A stretch of DNA of 64,000 bases, from the NCBI RefSeq assembly GCF_024436055.1, contig NZ_JANFNH010000001.1, positions 1 through 64,000 of the forward strand. The letters are read 5' to 3'. Shown in pieces: positions 33,758 to 43,758 of this stretch (its first letter is position 1; every line of letters begins with the position of its first letter). The notes beneath the pieces were generated by a model that made no database searches, was not told the DNA's origin, and saw nothing but the letters and a program-made list of their open reading frames with translations. The DNA comes from Streptantibioticus rubrisoli (GTDB lineage Bacteria > Actinomycetota > Actinomycetes > Streptomycetales > Streptomycetaceae). A program made the position numbers and the translations under genes.

Positions 33758-34747
33758 GTGCAGACACCTCTGGCCTGGCTGGCCGACAGATATTCGCTCA
33801 AGCCGAGAAGTGTCCGGTAAGCGTCACTGGCCTCGGTCGTGGCCAGCATCCTGATCGTCGTCACCGGCGGAGTCGTTCGTCTGACCGGCTCGGGACTCGG
33901 CTGTCCCAAGTGGCCGATGTGCACCGGTGACACGCTGGCCCCCACCGCCGCCATGGGCGTGCACGGCGCGATCGAGTTCAGCAACCGGATACTGACCGGC
34001 GTGCTGTGCGCGGTCGTCGGATGGCTCATCATCGCCGCCCGGTTGCAGAAGGTCTCCATGCCCTCGGTGCTCCGCGGCTCCTGGCTCCAGTTCTGGGTGG
34101 TCGTGCTGAACGCGGTGGTCGGCGGCGTCACCGTCCTGATGCGGCTGAGCCCCTACATCGTGGCGGCGCACTTCCTCGCCGCCATGCTGCTGCTCACGGC
34201 CGCGGTGATCACCTGGGAGCGGGTCCGCCAGCACCAGGTCCCGCCGCGGGAGCCGGCGCCCCCGCCGTCGCGGGTGCGCACCGCCTCGGTGGTGCTGGTG
34301 GCCGCGACGGCCTTGCTGGTCGTGGCGGGAACGCTGGTGACCGGGGCCGGTCCGCATGCGGGGGACTCCTCGGACGTGGCGCGCATGCCTTTCGACTGGA
34401 CGCTCGTCGCGGTCGTCCATGGAGCGCTGGCCGTGGTGGTCCTGGGTGCCGCGGGCTTCATCTGGTCCGCGCTGACCGGGGGCGGTGCCGACAGCGCTCG
34501 CCGGAGGACGGCGTGCTTCCTCGCCGTGGTACTGGCCCAGGGGGCCGTCGGCCTGTGGCAGTCCCTGTCGGGTCTGCCCGGACTGGCCGTCGGCCTGCAC
34601 CTGCTGGGAGCGTCGCTGGTATGGGCCGGTACGCTGCGGGTGTACTGCGCGGTGCGGATGCCGGACTCGGCCGAAGCAGTGGTTGAATTCGAGACCGTAT
34701 CGGACTCCCCGAGCGGTGGCGCGATACCCCATCTCAGCGGCTCCTGA
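33758..34747 (+). pseudogene. ctaA: Heme A synthase (COX15/CtaA) gene with an in-frame TAA near the start
   Basis: From GTG 33758 the frame reads MQTPLAWLADRYSLKPRSVR and then TAA (33818-33820). It continues in the same frame for 308 further codons as ordinary CtaA. That part has the extracytoplasmic Cys pair GLGCPKWPMC, the four heme-ligand histidines (GVHGAIEFSNR, IVAAHFLAAM, AVVHGALAV, VGLHLLGAS) and about eight spans. An intact gene would have a sense codon where the TAA stands. Re-initiation at GTG 33839 would truncate the first span and has no Shine-Dalgarno. It is probably a dead or dying copy, with a functional ctaA elsewhere. Confidence 0.75.
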
Positions 34748-34996
34748 AAAGGATCAGATGACATGGCCGTCGGCGCATATTTTGCACAGAATGGTTTCAG
34801 GATCTTTTCATCTGGCTAATCTTGCGCTGCCTAATCTTTCGGAACCTCGCCCTCCACCCCTTTCTGGAATCATTTCCTCCGCCCGGTTTCCGTGGCCACT
34901 CATGGATCATTGCCGCATCCGTGAAGAATCTTGCGTTCTGCTCTGCCCGGTGGTTACCATATGGATTCATTCACCTGGGGGAGGGGGGTGACAAAG
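34748..34996 (+). other. Lower-GC leader before the macrolactam cyclase, with short reading frames
   Basis: These 249 bp are close to half A+T in parts, unlike the flanks. Short frames exist: ATG 34757 to 34990 (77 codons, AAAAGGATCAG in front), ATG 34762 to 34818 (MAVGAYFAQNGFRIFSSG) and a frame ending at 35004 inside the cyclase start (last residues LPYGFIHLGEGGDKDG). A lasso precursor should sit here if one survives, but none shows a clear leader motif or ring residue pattern. Confidence 0.4.
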
Positions 34997-36532
34997 ATGG
35001 CTGAAAACGAAGTCGTCGAATACGAGGCGCCTGAGATGCTGGATGGCGCATTTCTCGGTCAACCTTTTCTGGCCAGCGGAACCGCAGTGCTGAAGCAGGC
35101 CTCCGGCGGAACGTGGGTGGTCGCGGACGACTCGCATTCTCGCCTGGTTTCTGCTGAAGCCAGCGCCAGACGCCTTGCGCTCTTCGGTGAGACGGATATC
35201 GAAGTGGGGCGTCTGGCGCGCCTCCTCGAACGCCATGGCAGTGCGCGTGACGTGATGGCCGCCGCACACGAAATACCGGGCAGCTTCCACATCCTCTACA
35301 CTGACGGTCGAACCATGGTCGTCCAGGGAAGTGCTTCCGGCCTTCGCCAGGTGTTCTACGCCAGGCTGGCGGACCACGCCCATGTGGCGTCGGATTCCGT
35401 GGAGTTGCTGGCCCGGCTGTGCGGCGGTGGCCCCCGAATCGAGATGGTCGCATGGGGCATGGTGCACCCGGGTTTCGACTACGGTCTGACCGAGGGCACC
35501 TACTGGAAGGGCGTCCGTCGGCTCCCCGCCGACCAGCGCCTCCACCTCACCGGCGATCGTGTCGAACGCTCCACCTGGTGGAGCCCACCGGTGCCAGCGC
35601 TGTCGATCGCGGAAGGCGCGCCCGGGCTGCGGTCCGCGCTCGACGAAGCGGTGGCCGTCCGGGTCGGCACGGCCCGGGGCCTGTCCGCGGACCTGTCCGG
35701 GGGCATGGACTCCACTTCGCTCTGCTTTCTGCTGGCCGAGCAGGGAGCGCGGTTCCAGGCGTTCGTCGAGCAGACCATCGATCCCAACCACGACGACGCG
35801 CGATGGGCGGCCATCGCCGCTCGGGAGATGGATCGGGAACTGACGGTCCTCCAGCCGGACGACATACCGGGGCCCTACGACGGCATCTGGGAACGCGATG
35901 AAGGACTGGTCCAGACGGTTCCCTACGGGCTCGGTGAGCCGTACACGCTGATCCGCAACCGGGCACGCAAGGCCGCCATGTCAAAGCTGTTCGCGGCGAC
36001 CGGTGCGACGGTCCACATCGGCGGCTTCGGCGGCGACGAGTTGTTCACCGTGCCACCGTCGTACTTCAGTGATCTGTACGCGAGTTCACCCCTCAAGGCG
36101 ATCCGGGGCATCCGCGACCTCGCCCGTCTGCGCCGGTGGAGCCTGAAGAGTGTGCTGCGGTCACTCGCACGCCAGCAGTCGTACCGGGGTTGGTTCGAGG
36201 AGCAGTTGCGCGACTTGCGTCTGCCCCGGCCGGACACCCTCGGGCCCACCGTCAACTGGGGCCCGCCGCTGCGGGTGACTCCATGGTCCACACCGGTCAA
36301 CGTCGAGGCGATCAGGTCGTTGGCCCGCGCCGAGGACGCCGCCTGCCGGCCACAGGCCCCCAGCCGTGCGGCGCACACCTGCATCGCCGGCCAACGGATC
36401 GGCGGCCAGCGGCTGGGACCGCTGCGAGCGCTCATGCAGCACCAGGGTGTCACGCTCTCGCTGCCGTACATGGACGACAAGGTCCTCGAAGCCGCGCTGG
36501 CCATCTCGCGCGCCGAAGCGCTGCCAGCCTGG
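34997..36532 (+). pseudogene. Lasso-type macrolactam cyclase (asparagine synthetase-like), C-terminally truncated
   Basis: This frame has an N-terminal glutaminase-like half without a catalytic Cys at position 2 (MAENEVVEY). An asparagine synthetase-type ATP-binding half follows, with the PP-loop LSGGMDSTSLCFLL, GGFGGDELFTVPP and PYMDDKVLEAALAI. This matches cyclases that activate an Asp/Glu side chain of a RiPP precursor (lasso, albusnodin-like). Homology stops at about codon 512 (LPAW, 36521-36532). The last ~80 residues expected, including the conserved Lys region, are missing, and the frame runs on out of register to 36784. ATG 34997 has GGAGGGGGG upstream; GTG 34988 is possible. Probably inactive unless the junction is an error. 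Confidence 0.75.
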
Positions 36533-37563
36533 GAGAACTCCTCGAACTGGGGCCGGACTTCGCAGCGTCGGCCGAGCAGAACGTCATGGCGCTTTTCGGC
36601 GCTTGGGGGCACCGCCGCGCACGCGGCATCGAGGAGTCCGAACAAGCGCGGCGCGGCGCCCCGTTCGAGTACTCGCTGGTGCTCAGCGGCGATCGCGTCG
36701 ACGTACGATTGTTCTTCCGGCCGCTGGCCGCCGAAGGGGCCACCGACGCCGACGCCAGCTGGGAGCAGGGCTGGCGGACTCTGACCCGTCTCGAACAGCG
36801 TGACCGCGCGCATCTGGAGCGCGCCCGCGGCCTCGGTGACCTCTTCCGCCCGCGCAGTCGGCAGGCGGCGTTCGGGCTGTGCCTGGCGGCGTCGGTGCAG
36901 CCGCTCACGGTCGGCCGCGTCAAGGTGTACTTCGACACCCTGGCGGCGGGCACGGAACGAAACCGGCAGGTGCTCGCGGAGGCATTGAACCGGATCGGCC
37001 TTGGCGCCGCATGGAGTTGGCTGCAAGAGCACGACCCGGCGGGCATGACCCACCTCATGCCCGCCTTCTTCGCCCTTGACGTCGACGGTTCGCCCGACGC
37101 CAGGGTCAAGTTCTACACAACTGTGGCGGAACGGTCCGCCAGCCAACTCGCCGCACGCCTGGCCCCGTTCTCCGACACCGCCCGACGCACCGCCGCCGGG
37201 TTCCTGGAAAACACGGCGGTAGACGCGGCGGAAGCACTCGCGCAACCGGGAGTCCGACCGACACTGTGCTGGAGCATGACCGCGCGATGCCACCATCGTC
37301 CCGTTGACGCGACGCTGTACCTGCCCTTCAACCAGTACGCACCCGAGGGCGGGCAGACCCTCGGTCGGCTACGGAAGACGCTCGCGCCACGTCACTTCCG
37401 CGCGATCGAGCGCCTGGTCACCCGGCACGCGGCCGTGGTGCCGCCCAACGAGCCGGAAAACCCGTTCCATTGGGCGGCCACGAAGCTCGTCAGGGACCGC
37501 GAGTCCTTGACCCTCTACATCTCAGCGGCCGCCGTGGACGCCGCGCGAACGGCTGGGCACTGA
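36529..37563 (+). CDS. DMATS-type aromatic (indole) prenyltransferase, 5' end disturbed
   Basis: About 345 codons match bacterial tryptophan dimethylallyltransferase-like enzymes. Matches include SLGELLELGPDFAAS, APFEYSLVLSG, GRVKVYFDTLAAGTE, DARVKFYTTVAERSAS, VDATLYLPFNQYAPEGGQ and the end SLTLYISAAAVD. The repeated strand-Lys/Tyr pattern (KVYFD, KFY, LYLPF, LYI) is the ABBA-barrel diphosphate shield. The frame starts abruptly at 36529, exactly where cyclase homology ends one frame away. The first in-frame ATG is 36586, which would cost about 19 residues, and no Shine-Dalgarno fits. It would add a dimethylallyl or larger prenyl group to an aromatic residue. Next to a RiPP cyclase, a prenylated peptide is a natural inference. 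Confidence 0.75.
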   Translation: MGELLELGPDFAASAEQNVMALFGAWGHRRARGIEESEQARRGAPFEYSLVLSGDRVDVRLFFRPLAAEGATDADASWEQGWRTLTRLEQRDRAHLERARGLGDLFRPRSRQAAFGLCLAASVQPLTVGRVKVYFDTLAAGTERNRQVLAEALNRIGLGAAWSWLQEHDPAGMTHLMPAFFALDVDGSPDARVKFYTTVAERSASQLAARLAPFSDTARRTAAGFLENTAVDAAEALAQPGVRPTLCWSMTARCHHRPVDATLYLPFNQYAPEGGQTLGRLRKTLAPRHFRAIERLVTRHAAVVPPNEPENPFHWAATKLVRDRESLTLYISAAAVDAARTAGH

Positions 37564-37616
37564 GCCCGGCGCCGCCTGCGACGAGACCGGAAGCCGCCAG
37601 CGCCTGCCGAGTTGAG

Positions 37617-37652
37617 GGCGTCCAGACCGGCCCGCGGGCCGACCTGGACGCC
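37617..37652. terminator. Bidirectional terminator hairpin between prenyltransferase and katG
   Basis: GGCGTCCAG (37617-37625) pairs perfectly with CTGGACGCC (37644-37652), enclosing the 12-bp palindrome GGCCCGCGGGCC (37629-37640). It lies between convergent stops at 37563 and 37657, 5 bp from the katG stop. Confidence 0.65.
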
Positions 37653-37656
37653 GTGA

Positions 37657-39900
<2,244 letters not shown>

Positions 39901-40042
39901 TCACGGTGTTCCGGAGCTGCGGACGGTGGAACGGTCGGGGCACGACGGGGGCGGCTGTCACCCACAGGCCGGCACCGCGCGGTTCCCCGGCGGCGGTCCC
40001 GCCATGTCTCTGTCTCCTGCCGTACTGGAGTCATCCTGTCCC

Positions 40043-40089
40043 TTGGTTATCACCGGAAACGATCCTACGATGGACTGAGTCCAAGTCAA
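40043..40089. promoter_or_regulatory. Overlapping divergent promoters of katG and the Fur-family gene with a shared palindrome
   Basis: Rightward: TTGGTT (40043-40048), 17-bp spacer, TACGAT (40066-40071). Leftward for katG: TTGACT (40089-40084), 16-bp spacer, TAGGAT (40067-40062). The palindrome TGGACTGAGTCCA (40071-40083) lies inside the katG spacer and over the rightward start region. One repressor bound there would shut both genes. The rest of 39877-40181 shows nothing else. Confidence 0.65.
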
Positions 40090-40181
40090 GAAGCATGCGA
40101 AGCCCATATCCCATCGGACCCCGGACGTTCGCTTGGTGGACTACTTCGGGCATCCCACGGAACCTGAACAGGTGAACCGAC

Positions 40182-40592
40182 ATGAGCGACCTGCTGGAGC
40201 GACTGCGAGGGCGCGGCTGGCGGATGACCTCCCAGCGGCGTGTCGTTGCGGAGGTCCTCGACGGCGACCACGTGCACCTCACCGCCGACGAGGTGCACGC
40301 CCGCGCGGCACGGCGGCTGCCCGAGATCTCCCGGGCGACCGTCTACAACACCCTGGGCGAGCTGGTCTCCCTCGGTGAGGTCGCGGAGGTCTCCACCGAC
40401 GGCCGCGCCAAGCGCTACGACCCCAACGCACACCACCCGCACCAGCACCTGGTCTGCTCCCACTGCGGCACCATCCGCGATGTCCACCCGACCGGCGACC
40501 CGCTGGCCCACCTGCCGACAGCGGAACGGTTCGGCTTCACGGTGTCCAAGGCCGAGGTCACCTACCGGGGACTGTGCCCGGACTGCGCGTAG
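40182..40592 (+). CDS. Fur-family peroxide-type repressor (CatR/PerR/FurA-like)
   Basis: This 136-residue regulator has a winged helix (RMTSQRRVVAEVLDGD, ADEVHARAARRLPEISRATVYNTL) and a dimerisation/metal domain. It carries the His-rich AHHPHQHLVCSHCG, with CxxC, and a second CPDC at the C-terminus, which together make a Zn(Cys)4 site. PerR/CatR-type repressors use Fe(II)/Mn(II) to sense H2O2. Its position opposite katG and the shared palindrome argue for catalase-peroxidase control and autoregulation. ATG 40182 is used. Confidence 0.9.
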   Translation: MSDLLERLRGRGWRMTSQRRVVAEVLDGDHVHLTADEVHARAARRLPEISRATVYNTLGELVSLGEVAEVSTDGRAKRYDPNAHHPHQHLVCSHCGTIRDVHPTGDPLAHLPTAERFGFTVSKAEVTYRGLCPDCA

Positions 40593-40735
40593 GCGCTCCC
40601 GCTGGGGGTGCGGGTGCGGTGATGTGCCGTCGATCGTCTGCGGCGCCGCTGTGGCTGGTCGCGCCCACGCGGCGGAGCCGCACATGAACACAGCCCCGCA
40701 CCCCTTCGGGCGCTGCCGAACCGCAGCGGACACAC
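40590..40735. repeat. Dispersed GC-rich intergenic repeat, copy B
   Basis: It starts at the Fur-family stop codon (TAGGCGCTCC) and follows the block order of copy A at 15509: G-rich GGGGGTGCGG, ATCGTCTGCGGC, GTGGCTGGTCGCG and a final CCCCTTCGGGCGCT. It has an extra ~30 bp (including GCGGAGCCGCACATGAACAC) before the last block. Confidence 0.55.
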
Positions 40736-40762
40736 CGCCCGGAGGGCCGTTCAGACCCGGCC

Positions 40763-40794
40763 GTCGTGCACGCGCCTTCCCTGGCGTGCACGAC
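40763..40794. terminator. Terminator hairpin between Fur-family and roadblock genes
   Basis: GTCGTGCACGC (40763-40773) and GCGTGCACGAC (40784-40794) form a perfect 11-bp stem with a 10-nt loop between convergent genes ending at 40592 and 40808. Confidence 0.7.
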
Positions 40795-40807
40795 AGCCAC
40801 CGCCGGG

Positions 40808-41182
40808 TCAGACCTCGAGGTCGGATTCGATCCGGCGCAGCTGGTGCCGTGCCATGGCGAGGTTGGCGCGGTTGCGGTCCAGCGCCAGGTAGAGGAACAG
40901 GCCCTTGCCGGAGCGGCTGGTGAGCGGCCTGATCAGGTGGTACTGGCTGCCCAGGGTGATCAGGATGTCCTCGATGCTGTCGCCGAGATTGAGCATCTCG
41001 ATCGCGCGCAACTTGGCGCGGACGACATCGGTGTTGCCTGCCGCCGCGACGTTGAGGTCCAGTTCGGCCCCTCCGCCGAGCGTGCCGAGGGCCATCCCGC
41101 TGTTGTAGTCGACCAGGGCGACGCCGACGGCGCCGTCGATCGAGCTCATGGCGTCCTTCAGGGAGAGTTCGGTGTTGGCCAT
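40808..41182 (-). CDS. Roadblock/LC7-like protein, gene 4 of the roadblock cluster
   Basis: This 124-residue single-domain protein begins LSLKDAMSSIDGAVGVALVDYNSGMALGTL, the strand-helix opening of roadblock folds. It ends FLYLALDRNRANLAMARHQLRRIES. The C-terminal motif LDR-ANLAMAR recurs in the roadblock protein at 42573. Roadblock proteins dimerise and act as GTPase-activating or scaffolding partners of small Ras-like GTPases. No GTPase, DUF742 or kinase gene is adjacent, so this is not a standard conservon. It lies 73 bp behind the MglB-like gene. Confidence 0.75.
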   Translation of the reverse strand: MANTELSLKDAMSSIDGAVGVALVDYNSGMALGTLGGGAELDLNVAAAGNTDVVRAKLRAIEMLNLGDSIEDILITLGSQYHLIRPLTSRSGKGLFLYLALDRNRANLAMARHQLRRIESDLEV

Positions 41183-41255
41183 GGTGGTTGTTCCTCTCTG
41201 GTGGAGTGGGGTGCGTGATCCGCTGTCGCGTGGGTGCGGCTGTTGGAGTACGGGG

Positions 41256-41666
41256 TCAGGGTCGGCTCTGGCGGCGCGGCGCGGCCTTCGTGTGTTCGGC
41301 GATGCGGGCTCCGGCCCGGCGGGCCTCGAAGTGCAGCAGACCCACGTTGGCGTCCGGCCCGGCGAAGAGGGTCAGCACGACCGACGCGCCGACCGCGTAG
41401 GTCGCGATGTAGCCGTGCTCTCCGCGCGTGAGCAGCTCCTGGAACGCGCCCTGGCCGGTGGCCTCGGCCAGTCGCGCGCCGACGCCCAGTGCCGCGGCGG
41501 TGAGCGCGGCGACCCCGTCGGGCTCCGGGCCGTCGATGTCGTGTGCGAGGACCAGCCCGTCGGTCGTCGCGACCAGGGAGCCGGTGAGCTCCGGCACTTT
41601 GCCGCGTAGCCCGTGGAGTTCGGCGAGGACCTCGGGCGCCACGGTCAACTGCCGTTCGATCGACAC
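41256..41666 (-). CDS. MglB-like roadblock/LC7 protein, gene 3 of the cluster
   Basis: This 136-residue roadblock protein follows the classical pattern: LAELHGLRGKVPELTGSLVATTDGLVLAHDI, then AALTAAALGVGARLAEATG and VGASVVLTLFAGPDANVGLLHFEAR. GTG 41666 is preceded by AAGGAG, which excludes the upstream cysteine-rich frame. Of the three roadblock proteins in the cluster it is closest to the MglB/CvnB type that pairs with a GTPase. Confidence 0.8.
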   Translation of the reverse strand: MSIERQLTVAPEVLAELHGLRGKVPELTGSLVATTDGLVLAHDIDGPEPDGVAALTAAALGVGARLAEATGQGAFQELLTRGEHGYIATYAVGASVVLTLFAGPDANVGLLHFEARRAGARIAEHTKAAPRRQSRP

Positions 41667-41742
41667 GGGTTGACTCCTTGCGGACAGTTGGCGAAGGGTG
41701 CGTTTCATGACCGGGCGGTGCCTTCGGCGAAGGGTGGAGCAC

Positions 41743-42576
41743 TCACAGCCGGGCCTCCAGGGCGGCTCGAAGTCGCAGCAGCAGGGCGACGTCCGGGTCT
41801 GACAGGTCATGGGGCGGTTCGCCGCGCGAGGGCGGTGGGGGCGGCCGGTCCACCACGGGCGGATCGGGCGCGGACGGCGGATCGGCCCGGCGCCCCGGTG
41901 TCTCGATCAGTCCCGTCGCCGCCAGTTGCCGGACGTCCAGCAGCGTGCCGAAGGCCGACCGCCGCAGCAGTCTGGCGATCTCCGGCGGGGTGCGCAGTCC
42001 GTCGGCCGCCGCCAGCACGGCGCGCTGCCTCGGGGCGCGGGCGGCCAACCGACGGTCCTCGCCGGGCGGTTCGAGGCGCTGGGTCACCGCGGCGGTGTCC
42101 ACCTCGGGCCAGGGCCACACCTGGTGGAGCAGTGCGCGGCGTCTTCCGACGGCCTCGCGCAACGAGTCGGCGGACAGGACGTGGACCGCGGCCAGGCGCG
42201 GCAGTTGGCCGGTTCTGAAGTCGAGCGGCACGCGATCCTGCGGTAGGGCGAAGTAGGCGGCGTCCAACAGCGCGGTCAGTTGGCACAGTTCCCGTTCGCC
42301 GGAGGTGACGAGGCTGGTGGCGTGCGGCCGTGCTCCGGTCGGCTCGGCCGGTTCAGGGCCTGCGGCGAGCAACGTCTCGACGTCCGGCGCGAAGGGGCTC
42401 TCCGCGTGCACCACCGCGCCGTCCACCAGGTACACACCGCCCGCGGGCCCCACCAGGGCGCCGGTGGCGCGGCGCCCGCAGAGTTCGCTGAGCGCGGCCT
42501 GGAAGGTGCTGGTCGGCAGTGAACCGGTGCGGCGCCGTCGCCGTGGCAGGGGGATCGAAGCGGTGCGCGGTGTCAT
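41743..42576 (-). CDS. DUF4388-like protein with unstructured C-terminus, gene 2 of the cluster
   Basis: This 277-residue cytoplasmic protein has an N-terminal module FQAALSELCGRRATGALVGP, VYLVDGAVVHAESP, which resembles the PATAN/DUF4388 fold often fused to roadblock or receiver partners. The middle has helical repeats (LAARAPRQRAVLAAADGL, PPEIARLLRRSAFGTLLDV) like a small winged helix. A proline-rich linker and a final LSDPDVALLLRLRAALEARL close it. Its ATG overlaps the first roadblock gene in an ATGA. Probably a signalling adaptor. Confidence 0.65.
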   Translation of the reverse strand: MTPRTASIPLPRRRRRTGSLPTSTFQAALSELCGRRATGALVGPAGGVYLVDGAVVHAESPFAPDVETLLAAGPEPAEPTGARPHATSLVTSGERELCQLTALLDAAYFALPQDRVPLDFRTGQLPRLAAVHVLSADSLREAVGRRRALLHQVWPWPEVDTAAVTQRLEPPGEDRRLAARAPRQRAVLAAADGLRTPPEIARLLRRSAFGTLLDVRQLAATGLIETPGRRADPPSAPDPPVVDRPPPPPSRGEPPHDLSDPDVALLLRLRAALEARL

Positions 42577-42959
42577 AACGCCGGAACCATCCGGTCGACG
42601 ATGGCGGCCAACCGCAGTCGGGCCATGGCGAGATTCGCCGTGCTCCGGTCGAGCCGCAGATGGATGAGGAGGTTGCTGTCGAAAGTGGTGTCCACGAACC
42701 TGAGCAGGTGATAGACGGTCTCGGAAGTGACGATCACTTCCTCGGGCGACGAACTCCCGGTCGCCGGGTCGGCGAAGGCCTGCCGTAGCTTCACGGCACG
42801 GGCCAGCTCCGCCGCGTCGACGGCGCCCGACGCATGGTCGCCGCACGGCCCCGTACCGGCCGTGGAGAGCGCGAGTCCGCCGGTCCAGTCCACCAGACTG
42901 ACCCCGAGCGCCCCGGTGATGCTCATGGCGTCGAAAAGACACCGATCGATGTTCGACAT
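42573..42959 (-). CDS. Roadblock/LC7-like protein, gene 1 of the cluster
   Basis: This 128-residue protein reads CLFDAMSITGALGVSLVDWTGGLALS at the N-terminus and LLIHLRLDRSTANLAMARLRLAAI at the C-terminus, parallel to the protein at 40808. The start is placed at ATG 42959 after GGGAGGG; GTG 42965 is possible. It opens a cluster of four genes transcribed leftward and is translationally coupled to the DUF4388-like gene. Confidence 0.72.
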   Translation of the reverse strand: MSNIDRCLFDAMSITGALGVSLVDWTGGLALSTAGTGPCGDHASGAVDAAELARAVKLRQAFADPATGSSSPEEVIVTSETVYHLLRFVDTTFDSNLLIHLRLDRSTANLAMARLRLAAIVDRMVPAL

Positions 42960-43758
42960 CGCCACGAACCCTCCCTCGCCCATGACGCATGTGCCGCAGC
43001 GCCCCGTCCGGCACCAGTTCGACGCGTGACGCTACCGGGTGAGGGTTTGAGGCCCCGCAGTTTTAGCCATACCCGGACGGCATATGCCAAGGTGTGGTAT
43101 CGGGCGCCCCAACCGTGAATCGCCGTGCACCGCAGTGGCGTTGGGGGGAGGGGCGATGGACCTCGGCGACTGGGGCGTGGCTGCAGACGGCGGCACATTC
43201 GCTGATGGCCAATCAATTCCCTTACGCCAACAGCCTCATGCTCCGGGCCGCTGCACAACAGGCGCATTCGCTGAGGAGGCTGTGGAATTCCTGTGCGACA
43301 GGGTGACGCGATGTGCCGCACTTCATCGGTTCATACGCGTCCAATTTGTTGAGCATCCGGTTCCTTTGCCGGATCTCGGATGCCGACTGCCTATCCGTAC
43401 CGTGCTGGTGCGCTATGGCGACGACGCCATGGCAACGATGCCATGGCGTAACCCACGAACTTTTTCCCGCGTCGTTGACCCATGTTCATCAATCCTGCTT
43501 TGCTGCCCGCGGCAGACGGACACCACTCGCAGTGGTGGCATCAATCCCGGCGCCGTGGTTCGTGTACTTCCTGTTCAGCGCTGCCCGGCAAATCCCGTAT
43601 GCCCGAAGAGAGTTGCGGGTGGAATTTCCGGCGGTCCGGGAGGCCCGGTCGGCGCTGTGGGACGGGCCGCGGCGGCGGGCGGTCGGCCATGTCCAGGAAT
43701 GCGGTCACCGCCGTACACCCTGCGGGTGGTGCCGCCCCAAGAGAGGAAATCCTCAACG
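42960..43758. other. Long intergenic region with nested inverted repeats
   Basis: This 799-bp stretch between the divergent roadblock cluster and the secreted protein has lower GC from about 43190 to 43600. It holds the palindrome GGCATATGCC (43079-43088) and an alternating repeat at 43415-43448. There, ATGGCG pairs with CGCCAT, and CGCCATGGC (43425-43433) pairs perfectly with GCCATGGCG (43440-43448). Open frames through it have no coding character. I see no gene. Confidence 0.5.

Noticed and set aside
40808-42959. Calling the roadblock cluster a conservon (cvn operon)
   Set aside because: There is no sensor kinase, DUF742 or GTPase gene in or beside it.
43084-43758. Long in-frame extension before the secreted Ig-like protein
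   Set aside because: The signal peptide begins at ATG 43759; the upstream translation is low-complexity and overlaps inverted repeats.
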